From Ruminococcus flavefaciens 007c (GTDB lineage Bacteria; Bacillota; Clostridia; Oscillospirales; Ruminococcaceae), in NCBI RefSeq assembly GCF_000571935.1, contig NZ_ATAX01000028.1, positions 191,001 to 255,000 of the forward strand: 64,000 nt of DNA. The letters run 5' to 3'. Position 1 is the stretch's first letter, and each line of letters begins with the position of its first letter. The notes under the pieces are model-generated. The model saw nothing but the letters and a program-made list of their open reading frames with translations, searched no databases and was not told the origin of the DNA. This document shows positions 55,835 through 64,000 of the stretch, in pieces. Both the position numbers and the translations under genes were made by a program.

Positions 55835-56767
55835 ATGACAGTTCGTGAATTACAGGAAAAAATATTAAAACTCAAAAAAGAGACCAACACCGCTATACTC
55901 GCTCACTGCTATCAGGCACGTGAGATATGCGAAATAGCCGATTTTGTCGGCGACAGCTACAAGCTCAGTGTTGACGCCAAAAACATTAAAGAGGAAAATA
56001 TACTGTTCTGCGGAGTTCACTTCATGGCCGAGACAGCTAAGATGCTCTCGCCGCAGAAGCACGTATATCTCTCCAATAAACACGCCGGCTGCCCCATGGC
56101 AGAACAGATGGACAAGGATATGATAAGCGCCATCCGCGCTCAGGAGCCTGACCGCACGGTAGTGGCCTACGTGAATACCACTGCCGCTCTCAAGACCGTC
56201 TGCGATGTCTGTGTTACTTCGTCAAGCGCTCTGCGCATCGTAAAAGCCCTGGACAACGACAAGATACTCTTTATACCCGACTGCAATCTGGGCGACTACA
56301 TCAGGAGACAGTGCCCCGATAAGGATATAAAGCTCTTACAGGGCGGCTGCCCCACTCACGCAAGGATAACCGTCAGGGAAGTAACAGCTGCCAAGGAGGA
56401 ATACCCCGATGCACTCTTCCTCGTTCACCCGGAATGTACTCCCAAGGTCGTTGAGCTTGCCGATTATGTGGGATCTACCACGGGAATAATGGACTTTGCA
56501 AAGAAGTCCGACAAGAAGGAATTCATCATCGGCACCGAAAACTCCATTGTGGAGCATTTACAGTACGACTGCCCCGACAAGAAATTCTATCCAGTCAGCC
56601 GCGACCTCGTCTGTCATAATATGAAGCTCACCACACTCCCCGATATATACAACACCCTTGCAGGTATCGGCAGCGGAAACGGCGACGCTTTTGAAATAAT
56701 CATGGACGACGAGCTCATAGTACAGGCAAGAAAATGCATAGACGAAATGATAAGGCTGGGCGGCTGA
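55835..56767 (+). CDS. nadA: Quinolinate synthase A
   Basis: [4Fe-4S] enzyme that condenses iminoaspartate with dihydroxyacetone phosphate to quinolinate for NAD synthesis. It has AILAHCYQAREICEIADFVGDSYKLS, FCGVHFMAETAKMLSP, HAGCPMAEQ and HPECTPKVVELADYVGSTTGI; cysteines in the HAGC and later segments are the expected cluster ligands. 310 residues. nadB and nadC are not adjacent, which is unusual in Firmicutes. AAAGGAAAT precedes the ATG. Confidence 0.94.
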   Translation: MTVRELQEKILKLKKETNTAILAHCYQAREICEIADFVGDSYKLSVDAKNIKEENILFCGVHFMAETAKMLSPQKHVYLSNKHAGCPMAEQMDKDMISAIRAQEPDRTVVAYVNTTAALKTVCDVCVTSSSALRIVKALDNDKILFIPDCNLGDYIRRQCPDKDIKLLQGGCPTHARITVREVTAAKEEYPDALFLVHPECTPKVVELADYVGSTTGIMDFAKKSDKKEFIIGTENSIVEHLQYDCPDKKFYPVSRDLVCHNMKLTTLPDIYNTLAGIGSGNGDAFEIIMDDELIVQARKCIDEMIRLGG

Positions 56768-56768
56768 T

Positions 56769-57806
56769 ATGACCGGTATCGTCGAAAAGCTTTATAATAC
56801 AGGCGACCTTTCAGACGGAGAACTGAAAGCCCTCATCGGAACAGATGATACAGAGACGGCAGAGCTCCTGCGCAGATACGCTGATGAAACAAGGCAGAAA
56901 AGCTACGGCAAAAAGGTTTTTCTCAGAGGACTTATCGAGATTTCCAGCTTCTGTAAGAACGACTGCCTTTACTGCGGTATCCGCCGCAGCAACAAGGACG
57001 CCGACCGCTACCGCCTGTCCCGCGAAGATATTCTCAGCTGCTGCGAAAACGGCTACGGACTGGGATTCCGTACCTTCGTGATGCAGGGAGGCGAGGACAG
57101 CTTTTTCACCGATGACTTCCTATGCGGAGTCATATCCGAAATAAAGGAAAAATACCCCGACTGCGCCGTGACCCTGTCACTTGGCGAGCGTTCATACGAG
57201 AGCTTCAGGCGTCTGAGAGAGGCAGGCGCCGACAGATACCTGCTCCGCCACGAGGCTGCCTCGGAGGAGCTTTACAGGAAGCTCCACCCCGTTGAGATGA
57301 GCCTTGAAAACCGCAAGGAATGTCTCTTCTCCCTGAAGGAGCTGGGCTATCAGGTGGGCGCAGGCTTCATGGTGGGAGCTCCGTTCCAGAACACTGAGCA
57401 TATAATTGCAGACCTGCGCTTTTTACAGGAGCTGCAGCCTCAGATGATAGGCATAGGTCCATTCATACCCCATCATAATACTCCCTTTGCCGGGGAAAAC
57501 GGCGGCACTCTTGAGCTGACGCTGAGACTTCTGGGTATACTCAGGCTCATGTTCCCCAAGGTGCTTCTGCCTGCCACAACTGCTCTGGGCACCATCGCCC
57601 CCAACGGAAGGGAACTGGGGCTGAAAACAGGCTGCAACGTGGTAATGCCCAATCTTTCACCTGTAAAGGTACGTAAAAAATACGACCTTTATGACAATAA
57701 GATATGCACGGGTGAGGAGGCTGCGGAATGCCGCGGCTGCCTGCAAAGAAGGATAGAATCAGCAGGCTATGAAATTGCCTCCGAGCGCGGAGACTGCATA
57801 AAATAA
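56769..57806 (+). CDS. hydE: [FeFe]-hydrogenase H-cluster radical SAM maturase HydE
   Basis: Radical-SAM enzyme that works on the dithiolate/iron precursor of the hydrogenase H-cluster. The cluster motif CxxxCxxC is Cys62, Cys66 and Cys69 in FCKNDCLYCGIRRSN, wording typical of HydE. MQGGEDSFFTD, GAGFMVGAPFQNTEH and IGPFIPHHNTPF follow. At 345 residues it fits. The gene starts one base after nadA ends. hydF, hydG and the hydrogenase are not in the window. A related BioB-like or other family member is a lesser possibility. Confidence 0.9.
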   Translation: MTGIVEKLYNTGDLSDGELKALIGTDDTETAELLRRYADETRQKSYGKKVFLRGLIEISSFCKNDCLYCGIRRSNKDADRYRLSREDILSCCENGYGLGFRTFVMQGGEDSFFTDDFLCGVISEIKEKYPDCAVTLSLGERSYESFRRLREAGADRYLLRHEAASEELYRKLHPVEMSLENRKECLFSLKELGYQVGAGFMVGAPFQNTEHIIADLRFLQELQPQMIGIGPFIPHHNTPFAGENGGTLELTLRLLGILRLMFPKVLLPATTALGTIAPNGRELGLKTGCNVVMPNLSPVKVRKKYDLYDNKICTGEEAAECRGCLQRRIESAGYEIASERGDCIK

Positions 57807-57829
57807 ACCATAACAAGGAGAATAAAAAC

Positions 57830-58774
57830 ATGAGAGTACGTTTCCACCTTCCCGATTTTTCGGGTAATTACAAGCTTAATCTCCTTTTTGCGGAAATGCT
57901 GAAGCACCGTCCCGAGTTTTTCCGCGAGGGCGTGGAGATCGCCTCCTTCTACGGAGTCTTCCCACCTTCCATATGGAACGGCGGCAGAACTCAGGGAGGA
58001 GTATGTGACAAGGCATTCATCAAGAACGTTATCAAATCCTTCAACGAAAGAGGAATCCCCCTCCGCTTTACATTTACAAACCCCGCTCTTGAAAAGAAGC
58101 ACCTCAGCGACACCTTCTGCAATATGGTGATGAATCTGGCGAATAACGGCCTCAACGAGGCTATTGTGATGTCTCCTCTTCTTGAAGACTATATCCGCCG
58201 CAATTTCCCCGACTATAAGCTCACCAGCTCTACCTGCAAGCGCCTCGATACCCTTGAGGGACTGCTCGGCGAGCTGGAAAAGGATTACCATATAGTAGTC
58301 ATGGACTACGACCTCAATAACCGCTTTGAACTGCTGGAGCAGATACCCATGGAGCTCAGGCCGAAGATAGAATTTCTCTCAAATGCCTGCTGTGAACCAG
58401 GATGTCCGAGACGTTCTGCTCACTACCACTCCATAGGCGTTCAGCAGATCGCATACAACGAGCATATCAAGAAATACCCTAATCTACCCTTCGACGCTGC
58501 AAAATACGATCCCGACCACTTCAGGGACTGCCCTTACTCACAGAGAGGACTCTTTGAGATAAGAGGCCTCCGCACACATATCTCTCCCGACGATATATGG
58601 GAGAAATACGTGCCCATGGGCTTTGAACAGTTCAAGATAGAGGGAAGGACCGCAAGTCCCATAAATGTGCTCGAAACCTATATGTATTATATGGCAAGAC
58701 CCGAATGCAGGGACGAGGCAAGGTTCACTCTGCTTAAATCCATGGAGAATTCGGGTGCACTGTCTTTCAGATAA
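57830..58774 (+). CDS. U32-peptidase-like protein, tandem paralogue 1 of 4
   Basis: 314-residue protein of a family I can place only loosely. KLTSSTCKRLD (~130-140) and GFEQFKIEGRT (264-274) recall the U32 'peptidase' TIM barrels (UbiU/UbiV, TrhP, RlhA), where an Fe-S cluster supports hydroxylation. Conserved cysteines in all four copies are 59, 97, 136, 188, 192 and 234; 136/188/192/234 could hold a [4Fe-4S] cluster. It keeps EIASFYG and WNGGRT near the start. There is no signal peptide. AAGGAG is upstream, and the gap after hydE is 23 bases. Confidence 0.8.
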   Translation: MRVRFHLPDFSGNYKLNLLFAEMLKHRPEFFREGVEIASFYGVFPPSIWNGGRTQGGVCDKAFIKNVIKSFNERGIPLRFTFTNPALEKKHLSDTFCNMVMNLANNGLNEAIVMSPLLEDYIRRNFPDYKLTSSTCKRLDTLEGLLGELEKDYHIVVMDYDLNNRFELLEQIPMELRPKIEFLSNACCEPGCPRRSAHYHSIGVQQIAYNEHIKKYPNLPFDAAKYDPDHFRDCPYSQRGLFEIRGLRTHISPDDIWEKYVPMGFEQFKIEGRTASPINVLETYMYYMARPECRDEARFTLLKSMENSGALSFR

Positions 58775-58786
58775 GGAGGGACATAT

Positions 58787-59740
58787 ATGAAAGTCAAATT
58801 CCATCTGCCTGATTTTTCGGGACACTTCATGTTCAATCTCGTCTTTGCGAACATGGTAAAAAGTCGCCCCGATTACTTCCGCGAAGGCGTTGAGATAGCT
58901 TCCTTCTACGGAGCCTTCCCGCCGTCGCTCTGGAACGGAGGAAGGACCATCGGCGGTCAGTGCGACCAGAGCTACGTGGAGCACGTAATAAAATCTTTCA
59001 ACGAACTGGATATACCGCTCCGCTTTACCTTCACAAACCCCGTGCTCAGGGAGGAGCATCTCTATGATCCCTTCTGCAATATGGTCATGCGCATGGCAGA
59101 CAACGGCCTCAACGAGGCAATAGTCAATTCTCCTCTCCTGGAGGACTATATCCGCAAGACATACCCGAGCTTCAAGCTCACAAGCTCAACCTGCAAGCGT
59201 CTTGACAATATCGACGACTTCCTGGCCGAGCTGAAAAAGGATTACCATATAGTGGTAATGGACTATGATCTGAATAACAAATTCGATCTGCTCGAACGTG
59301 TCCCCATGGAGGACAGACCGCGTATCGAATTCCTTTCAAACGCCTGCTGCGAGCCCGAATGTCCCCGCCGCAAGCTGGAATACGATCTCATAGGCGAGCA
59401 GATGATATACTACAATCAGCACCTGAAGGAGCATCCTGACAAGCCCTTCAATATCAATGACTACACCGACAGGAATCTCTCCACTCTCATAAAGTGCAAA
59501 TGCCGTGAACGCACACTCTATGAGATAAAAGAACTGCGCACACATATATCTCCCGATGCTATCTGGAACAAGTACGTACCCATGGGCTTTGAGCAGTTCA
59601 AGCTTGAGGGCAGGACAGCGGGAAATCTGTATCTCATAGATAACTATATGTACTATATGGCTAAGCCCGAATGCCGTGACGAAGCAAGAATGATGCTGTT
59701 CTACAACCTCGATTACCACGGCGTTATACAGTTTGAATAA
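58787..59740 (+). CDS. U32-peptidase-like protein, tandem paralogue 2 of 4
   Basis: 317 residues, full-length relative of copy 1 throughout (FREGVEIASFYGAFPPS, PLRFTFTNP, NSPLLEDYIRK). The cysteine pattern is kept: STCKR, NACCEPEC, KCKC. It shares the ending YYMAKPECRDEARMML with copy 3. The gap before it is 12 bases with GGAGGG. The loop near residues 222-235 differs between copies, so substrate contacts may have diverged. Function unknown. Confidence 0.8.
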   Translation: MKVKFHLPDFSGHFMFNLVFANMVKSRPDYFREGVEIASFYGAFPPSLWNGGRTIGGQCDQSYVEHVIKSFNELDIPLRFTFTNPVLREEHLYDPFCNMVMRMADNGLNEAIVNSPLLEDYIRKTYPSFKLTSSTCKRLDNIDDFLAELKKDYHIVVMDYDLNNKFDLLERVPMEDRPRIEFLSNACCEPECPRRKLEYDLIGEQMIYYNQHLKEHPDKPFNINDYTDRNLSTLIKCKCRERTLYEIKELRTHISPDAIWNKYVPMGFEQFKLEGRTAGNLYLIDNYMYYMAKPECRDEARMMLFYNLDYHGVIQFE

Positions 59741-59752
59741 GGAGGCAGTACC

Positions 59753-60709
59753 ATGAAAGCAAGATTTCACCTTCCCGGCCTGACAAAGAATTTTTCATTC
59801 AATCTTATCTTCGCACATATGATAAAGAACTGCCCCTACTACTTCCGTGAGGGCGTTGAGATAGCCTCGTTCTTCGGTACATTCCCCCCTGCTGCATGGA
59901 ACGGCGGAAGAGTAGTTACCGGACGCTGCGACGAATCTTTCATCAAGCAGGTGCTGAAGGCCTATAACGACCTCGGCATACCGCTTCGCTTTACCTTTAC
60001 AAATCCCTGTATCACAGAGGAGCTCCTTAAGGATCCCTTCTGCAACAGGATACTGGAGCTGGCATACAACGGCCTCAACGAAGTCATTGTCAATTCGCCA
60101 CTCCTTGAAGACTATATCCGCGACAAGTACCCGGATTACAAGCTCACCAGCTCCACCTGCAAGCGTCTTGATACCATAGACGGACCTGTCAGCGAGCTGA
60201 AAAAGGATTACCATATAGTCGTTCTCGACTACGATCTCAATAACAAATTCGATCTGCTGGAGCAGATTCCCCAGGAAGACAGATCAAGATGCGAATTCCT
60301 GTGCAATACCCTCTGCAATCCCAAATGCGCTATGCGTAAGGAGCATTACAGGCTCATAGGCGAATACAACATCGCCTACAATGACTATGTGCAGAGCGGC
60401 AGCCTGGAACCCTTCGATATAAACAAATACCACGAGATAAATGAGGAAAATGCCATAAACTGCCAGTGCTACAAAAGGAATGCTTACGATATAATGAAGC
60501 TCCCTACCCATATAAGTCCCGACGCCATCTGGGAGAAGTATATCCCCATGGGCTTCGAGCAGTTCAAGCTTGAGGGCAGAACAGGCGGAAAGATCTTCCT
60601 TACGGAAAGTTACCTTTACTATATGGCTAAGCCCGAATGCCGTGACGAGGCAAGAATGATGCTCCTCTTCAACCTTGAACGTAACGGCATAATCCGTGTT
60701 GATAAATAA
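59753..60709 (+). CDS. U32-peptidase-like protein, tandem paralogue 3 of 4
   Basis: 318 residues. Same layout, with EIASFFGTFPPAAWNGGR, STCKRLD, a changed cysteine run NTLCNPKC, and NCQC in the later site. NSPLLEDYIRDKYPDYK and the HISPDAIWEKY segment are shared with copies 1 and 2. Copy 3 has additional cysteines (for example NPC in TFTNPC and RCEFLC). GGAGG lies just before the ATG, again 12 bases after the previous stop. Confidence 0.8.
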   Translation: MKARFHLPGLTKNFSFNLIFAHMIKNCPYYFREGVEIASFFGTFPPAAWNGGRVVTGRCDESFIKQVLKAYNDLGIPLRFTFTNPCITEELLKDPFCNRILELAYNGLNEVIVNSPLLEDYIRDKYPDYKLTSSTCKRLDTIDGPVSELKKDYHIVVLDYDLNNKFDLLEQIPQEDRSRCEFLCNTLCNPKCAMRKEHYRLIGEYNIAYNDYVQSGSLEPFDINKYHEINEENAINCQCYKRNAYDIMKLPTHISPDAIWEKYIPMGFEQFKLEGRTGGKIFLTESYLYYMAKPECRDEARMMLLFNLERNGIIRVDK

Positions 60710-60721
60710 GAGGTCGTTAAT

Positions 60722-61660
60722 ATGAAAGCAAGATTTCATCTTCCGGGAATAGCTACCCATTTCAGATTCAATATGGTATTTGCCACTGTGATGGAACAGT
60801 ACCCTCAGTACTTCCGCGATGTGGAGATCGCCTCCTTCTACGGCGCCTTCCCACAGTCCATATGGAACGGCGGCAGGACTCAGGAGGGACTCTGCGACAA
60901 GAATTTCGTGAAAATGGTGCTGAAATCCTTCAATGACAAGGGTATACCCGTGAGATTCACTTTCACGAACCCCGCTCTTGAAAAAAAGCACCTGAACGAC
61001 AAGTTCTGCAATATGGTAATGAGTCTGGCAAATAACGGTATGAATGAGGCCATAGTGGTCTCTCCCATACTGGAGGAGTACATACGCAGGAACTATCCCG
61101 ATTTCAAGCTCACAAGCTCCACCTGCAAACGCCTCAACGACGGTGACAGGCTGGCTGCCGAACTGGAAAAGGATTACAGCATAGTCGTGGTCGACTACGA
61201 CCTGAACAATAAATTCGATATACTCGAAAAACTCCCTCATAAAGAGAAGTGCGAGTTCCTGGTGAATTCCAACTGCCGCCCCAACTGTCCGAACAGGGCT
61301 CAGCATTACTACAATGTGGGCGTTCAGCAGATCAATTACGCAAACCATATGCGCAAATACCCCGATCAGCCCTACGATCCCATTATCTTCGACGACGGCG
61401 CCAACCAGAACTGCCCCTTCTTCACGAGAAACATATTCGAGATCCGCGAGCTGAGCACAAATATCAAGCCCGCCGATATATGGGACAAGTATCTGCCCAT
61501 GGGCTTCAATCAGTTCAAGATAGAGGGCAGGACCGCATGGCTCTTCAATCTCATCGAGACCTATGTCTATTACATGGTCAAGCCCGAATATGCAGATTTT
61601 ATAAGATTTACCCTTGTGGATTTCTGCAACGCAAACAACATCATAACCGTTAATGAATAA
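60722..61660 (+). CDS. U32-peptidase-like protein, tandem paralogue 4 of 4
   Basis: 312 residues and the most diverged copy in its second half. FTNPALEKKHLNDKFCN is closest to copy 1. Cluster-candidate cysteines remain (STCKR, NSNCRPNC, NCPF), but the PEC near the end of the other copies is PEY here, so that cysteine is not essential. STNIKPADIWDKYLPMGFNQ replaces the THISPD version. The 12-base spacer holds AAGAGG. Function unknown. Confidence 0.8.
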   Translation: MKARFHLPGIATHFRFNMVFATVMEQYPQYFRDVEIASFYGAFPQSIWNGGRTQEGLCDKNFVKMVLKSFNDKGIPVRFTFTNPALEKKHLNDKFCNMVMSLANNGMNEAIVVSPILEEYIRRNYPDFKLTSSTCKRLNDGDRLAAELEKDYSIVVVDYDLNNKFDILEKLPHKEKCEFLVNSNCRPNCPNRAQHYYNVGVQQINYANHMRKYPDQPYDPIIFDDGANQNCPFFTRNIFEIRELSTNIKPADIWDKYLPMGFNQFKIEGRTAWLFNLIETYVYYMVKPEYADFIRFTLVDFCNANNIITVNE

Positions 61661-61674
61661 GGAGATCAAATAAA

Positions 61675-63189
61675 ATGAAGGCTGCTGCTGTATTCAGTGA
61701 TAACATGGTGCTCCAGCGAGGCAGGAACGTCCGTATCTTCGGTACCTGCAACAATAACGAAAAAACTATCACGGTATCCGTTCCACAGCTGTCTGTGTCC
61801 GCTGCCGCCGTAATCAAGGACGGCAGATGGGAAGCTGTGCTGCCTCCCATGACGGAGTGCGACAGCTGCACACTGGAGATCACCTGCGGCGCTATAAAAA
61901 AGGTGTTCCGCAATGTGGCTGTTGGTGAGGTATGGCTGGCCGCAGGTCAGTCCAATATGGAGTATGAGCTCCGCAATGACAAGAACAATATCCGCGAGCT
62001 GGTGAACTGCTCGGAGGAAAACGTCAGATTTTACTATACGCCAAAATGCTCGATGACCAAAGAACTGGCAGAGGCTGAGAAAAACAGCGGCTGGGCTCTC
62101 CCCTCGGCGGAAAATTCCGCTTCATGGTCGGCTGTGGGCTATTACTTCGCAAAGGAGCTCAGTCAGAGACTGGGCGTCACCGTGGGCATTATCGGCTGCA
62201 ACTGGGGCGGCACCTCCGCTTCAGCATGGCTGAGCCGCCGTTATCTTGAGCAGGACAGCCGTCTGCGTCCCTATATCGACGAATACGACAAGGCAGTGGC
62301 AGGCAGGTCCCGCGATGAAATGATCGCAGAGTACGACGAATACTCTGAATATCAGGAAAAATGGCAGGAGCGCGTTAACGCCTGCTTTGCGGAGCAGCCC
62401 GACATAAAATGGGACGAGGTACTGGCAAAGTGCGGCGAGAATCGCTATCCCGGCCCTCACGGTATAAAAAATCCCATGCGCCCCTGCGGCCTTTATGAAA
62501 CTATGGTGAGCCGCATCGCTCCGTATACCTTACAGGGTGTACTCTGGTACCAGGGCGAGTCCGACGACCACCGCCCCGACACCTATGAGTTCCTGCTGAA
62601 GGCTCTTATCGAGAACTGGCGCTCGGACTGGAAGGACGATGAGCTGAGTTTCCTCATTGTACAGCTCCCCATGTTCAGATACGAAGACATTCCCGATAAT
62701 CAGAGCTGGGCTCTGATCCGCGAGGCTCAGGAAAGAGTCTTCCGCACGGTAAGGAATACGGGACTGGCAGTATGCCTCGACTGCGGTGAATTCAACAATA
62801 TCCACCCCGCGGACAAGGAACCTGTGGGACACAGACTGTACCTTCAGGCAATGAGCGAGGTCTACTTACAGATGAGCCGCGGCGAGTCCATGCCGCCTTA
62901 CTGCGACAGCTATGAGGTGAAGGACGGCATTATGCTCATCCATCTCGGAAACTGCGAGAAGGGTCTGGGAGGCAAGGACGAACACTGTCTGGAAGGCTTC
63001 GAACTCGCAGGCAGCGACGGCGTCTACCACAACGCACAGGCAAAGGTATCTCTGCCTTATATAGAACTCAGCTGCCCCGAGGTAAAAACTCCCGTATCGG
63101 CAAGGTTCAAATGGACAAACTATGCGGATGTCGGACTTTTCGGCGTCAACGGACTGCCGCTGCCGCCCTTCCGCACAGACAGATCATAA
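61675..63189 (+). CDS. SGNH-type sialate O-acetylesterase-like protein
   Basis: 504 residues. The catalytic Ser is in GEVWLAAGQSNMEYEL, the block II Gly in IGCNWGGTSASAW, and YQGESDDHRPDTYEFLL fits the block III Glu/Asn region of the SASA family. FSDNMVLQRGRNVRIFG at the start is the typical beta-domain opening. There is no signal peptide, so it would be cytoplasmic and would deacetylate imported sugars. GGAG precedes the ATG, 14 bases after paralogue 4. Confidence 0.88.
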   Translation: MKAAAVFSDNMVLQRGRNVRIFGTCNNNEKTITVSVPQLSVSAAAVIKDGRWEAVLPPMTECDSCTLEITCGAIKKVFRNVAVGEVWLAAGQSNMEYELRNDKNNIRELVNCSEENVRFYYTPKCSMTKELAEAEKNSGWALPSAENSASWSAVGYYFAKELSQRLGVTVGIIGCNWGGTSASAWLSRRYLEQDSRLRPYIDEYDKAVAGRSRDEMIAEYDEYSEYQEKWQERVNACFAEQPDIKWDEVLAKCGENRYPGPHGIKNPMRPCGLYETMVSRIAPYTLQGVLWYQGESDDHRPDTYEFLLKALIENWRSDWKDDELSFLIVQLPMFRYEDIPDNQSWALIREAQERVFRTVRNTGLAVCLDCGEFNNIHPADKEPVGHRLYLQAMSEVYLQMSRGESMPPYCDSYEVKDGIMLIHLGNCEKGLGGKDEHCLEGFELAGSDGVYHNAQAKVSLPYIELSCPEVKTPVSARFKWTNYADVGLFGVNGLPLPPFRTDRS

Positions 63190-63215
63190 CTCAAATATTT
63201 TTCAGGAGGAAAATC

Positions 63216-63986
63216 ATGCTTTTAGCAGTAGATATAGGTAATACAAATATTGTTTTCGGCTGTGTTGACGAAAAGGACGAGGTAGTACTCTTTGAAAGGA
63301 TAAGCACAGACCACAATGCTACGGCTGCCGAATATGCCGTACTCATAAAGACTATCCTTGAAATGAACAGCTTCAATATCTCCGATATTGACGACGCCGT
63401 TATGTCCTCGGTAGTCCCCTCGGTGACAAACACAGTCAAGGAGGCTGTCCGCAAGCTCTTCAACGTTGACGTTATGATGGCCGGCCCCGGAGTAAAGACA
63501 GGTCTCAATATACTCATCGACAACCCCGCACAGCTGGGAAGCGATCAGGCAGTGGACGCTGTTGCAGCTATAAATCAGTATCCCGTCCCCCTTATTATCA
63601 TTGATATGGGCACCGCAACCACTCTTTCCGTGGTGGACAGCAATAAAAACTACCGCGGCGGACTTATCCTTACGGGTATGAAGGTTGCAGCCGACGCTCT
63701 TACTGCACGCACCGCACAGCTCCCCAAGGTCAATTTTGAGGTGCCTGCTCATGTCATAGGCACAAATACTATCGACTGCCTCAAGAGCGGAATACTCTAC
63801 TCCAACGCAAGCGCTCTTGACGGAATAATCGACCGCATAGAGGACGAGCTGGGCGAAAAATGCACCGCAGTCGCTACAGGCGGTCTCTCCGAGCTGGTAG
63901 TACCGCTTTGCAGGAGAAAGATAATCCTGGACAATAACCTACTTATCAAGGGACTGGCTATTATTTACAGGAAGAATAAAAAGTGA
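63216..63986 (+). CDS. coaX: Type III pantothenate kinase
   Basis: First step of coenzyme A synthesis, independent of the usual feedback. It has LLAVDIGNTNIVFGCVD at the start, SSVVPSVTN, GPGVKTGLNI, GSDQAVDAVAAINQY, the ASKHA-type DMGTATTLSVVD and a phosphate loop ATGGLSEL. 256 residues. The ATG at 63216 follows AGGAGG; an upstream frame overlapping the esterase is rejected. The stop is 14 bases from the window edge. Confidence 0.95.
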   Translation: MLLAVDIGNTNIVFGCVDEKDEVVLFERISTDHNATAAEYAVLIKTILEMNSFNISDIDDAVMSSVVPSVTNTVKEAVRKLFNVDVMMAGPGVKTGLNILIDNPAQLGSDQAVDAVAAINQYPVPLIIIDMGTATTLSVVDSNKNYRGGLILTGMKVAADALTARTAQLPKVNFEVPAHVIGTNTIDCLKSGILYSNASALDGIIDRIEDELGEKCTAVATGGLSELVVPLCRRKIILDNNLLIKGLAIIYRKNKK

Positions 63987-64000
63987 TGTATAAAGAAAAG

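Noticed and set aside
60284-61669. A 461-codon open frame antisense to paralogues 3 and 4
   Set aside because: The four sense-strand paralogues are certain; the antisense frame is a by-product of their shared codon use and has no start signal.

Overview
The window looks like a chromosome segment from an anaerobic, spore-lineage Firmicute of the Ruminococcus type (Oscillospiraceae). The evidence is Gram-positive style Shine-Dalgarno sites (AGGAGG variants), many near-consensus TTGACA/TATAAT promoters with 17-base spacers, SpoIID and SpoIVB homologues, a leucine T-box, an [FeFe]-hydrogenase maturase (HydE), low-GC Gram-positive lipoprotein signals and many family-level resemblances. I saw no rRNA, tRNA, CRISPR array, transposase, integrase or phage gene.

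Layout. 1-10 kb (minus strand): a citrate synthase with its own promoter, an FG-GAP-like lipoprotein, an OmpR-type response regulator and histidine kinase pair, a DUF1385 membrane protein, prmC, recA, recX and the 5' part of rimO, all packed head to tail. 10-19.4 kb (plus): a SpoIID-like protein, then a strong promoter driving a surface-polysaccharide cluster. That cluster holds a polyprenyl-phosphate sugar transferase, ManC, Gmd, two small proteins built from a repeated DivIVA-like module, two GT4 glycosyltransferases, an Rmd-like reductase and a small coiled-coil protein. Together ManC-Gmd-Rmd would make GDP-D-rhamnose.

19.4-26.8 kb: an F-type ATP synthase operon with three oddities: two tandem atpE genes encoding identical proteins, a single open reading frame fusing delta (AtpH) to alpha (AtpA), and an unrelated four-helix membrane protein between gamma and beta. 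27-33.8 kb: secD-secF, then an FHA protein, a PP2C phosphatase and four small membrane proteins of unknown role. 33.8-45.3 kb: purB behind two stacked 5' hairpins, a membrane-bound XRE regulator with a zinc ribbon, rimM and trmD separated by two membrane genes and flanked by a paralogous pair of anchored proteins, HPr, SpoIVB (minus), BirA, an AIM24 protein with a zinc-ribbon partner, and a secreted protein.

45.3-54.4 kb: branched-chain amino-acid synthesis: T-box-leuA, ilvB, [XRE-membrane regulator], ilvN, leuC, leuD, [Nudix], [YhfC-like protease], leuB. 54.4-64 kb: a lipoprotein, RidA, then a compact run nadA-hydE-four tandem paralogues resembling the U32 peptidase/UbiU-UbiV family-SGNH esterase-coaX. 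The four-paralogue array has constant 12-base spacers and a conserved cysteine set. It and the delta-alpha fusion are the most interesting items here.

All functional assignments are from reading motifs and remembered family features; no database search was run. Start codons were chosen by ribosome-binding site, promoter position and family alignment, and several differ from the longest open frame.
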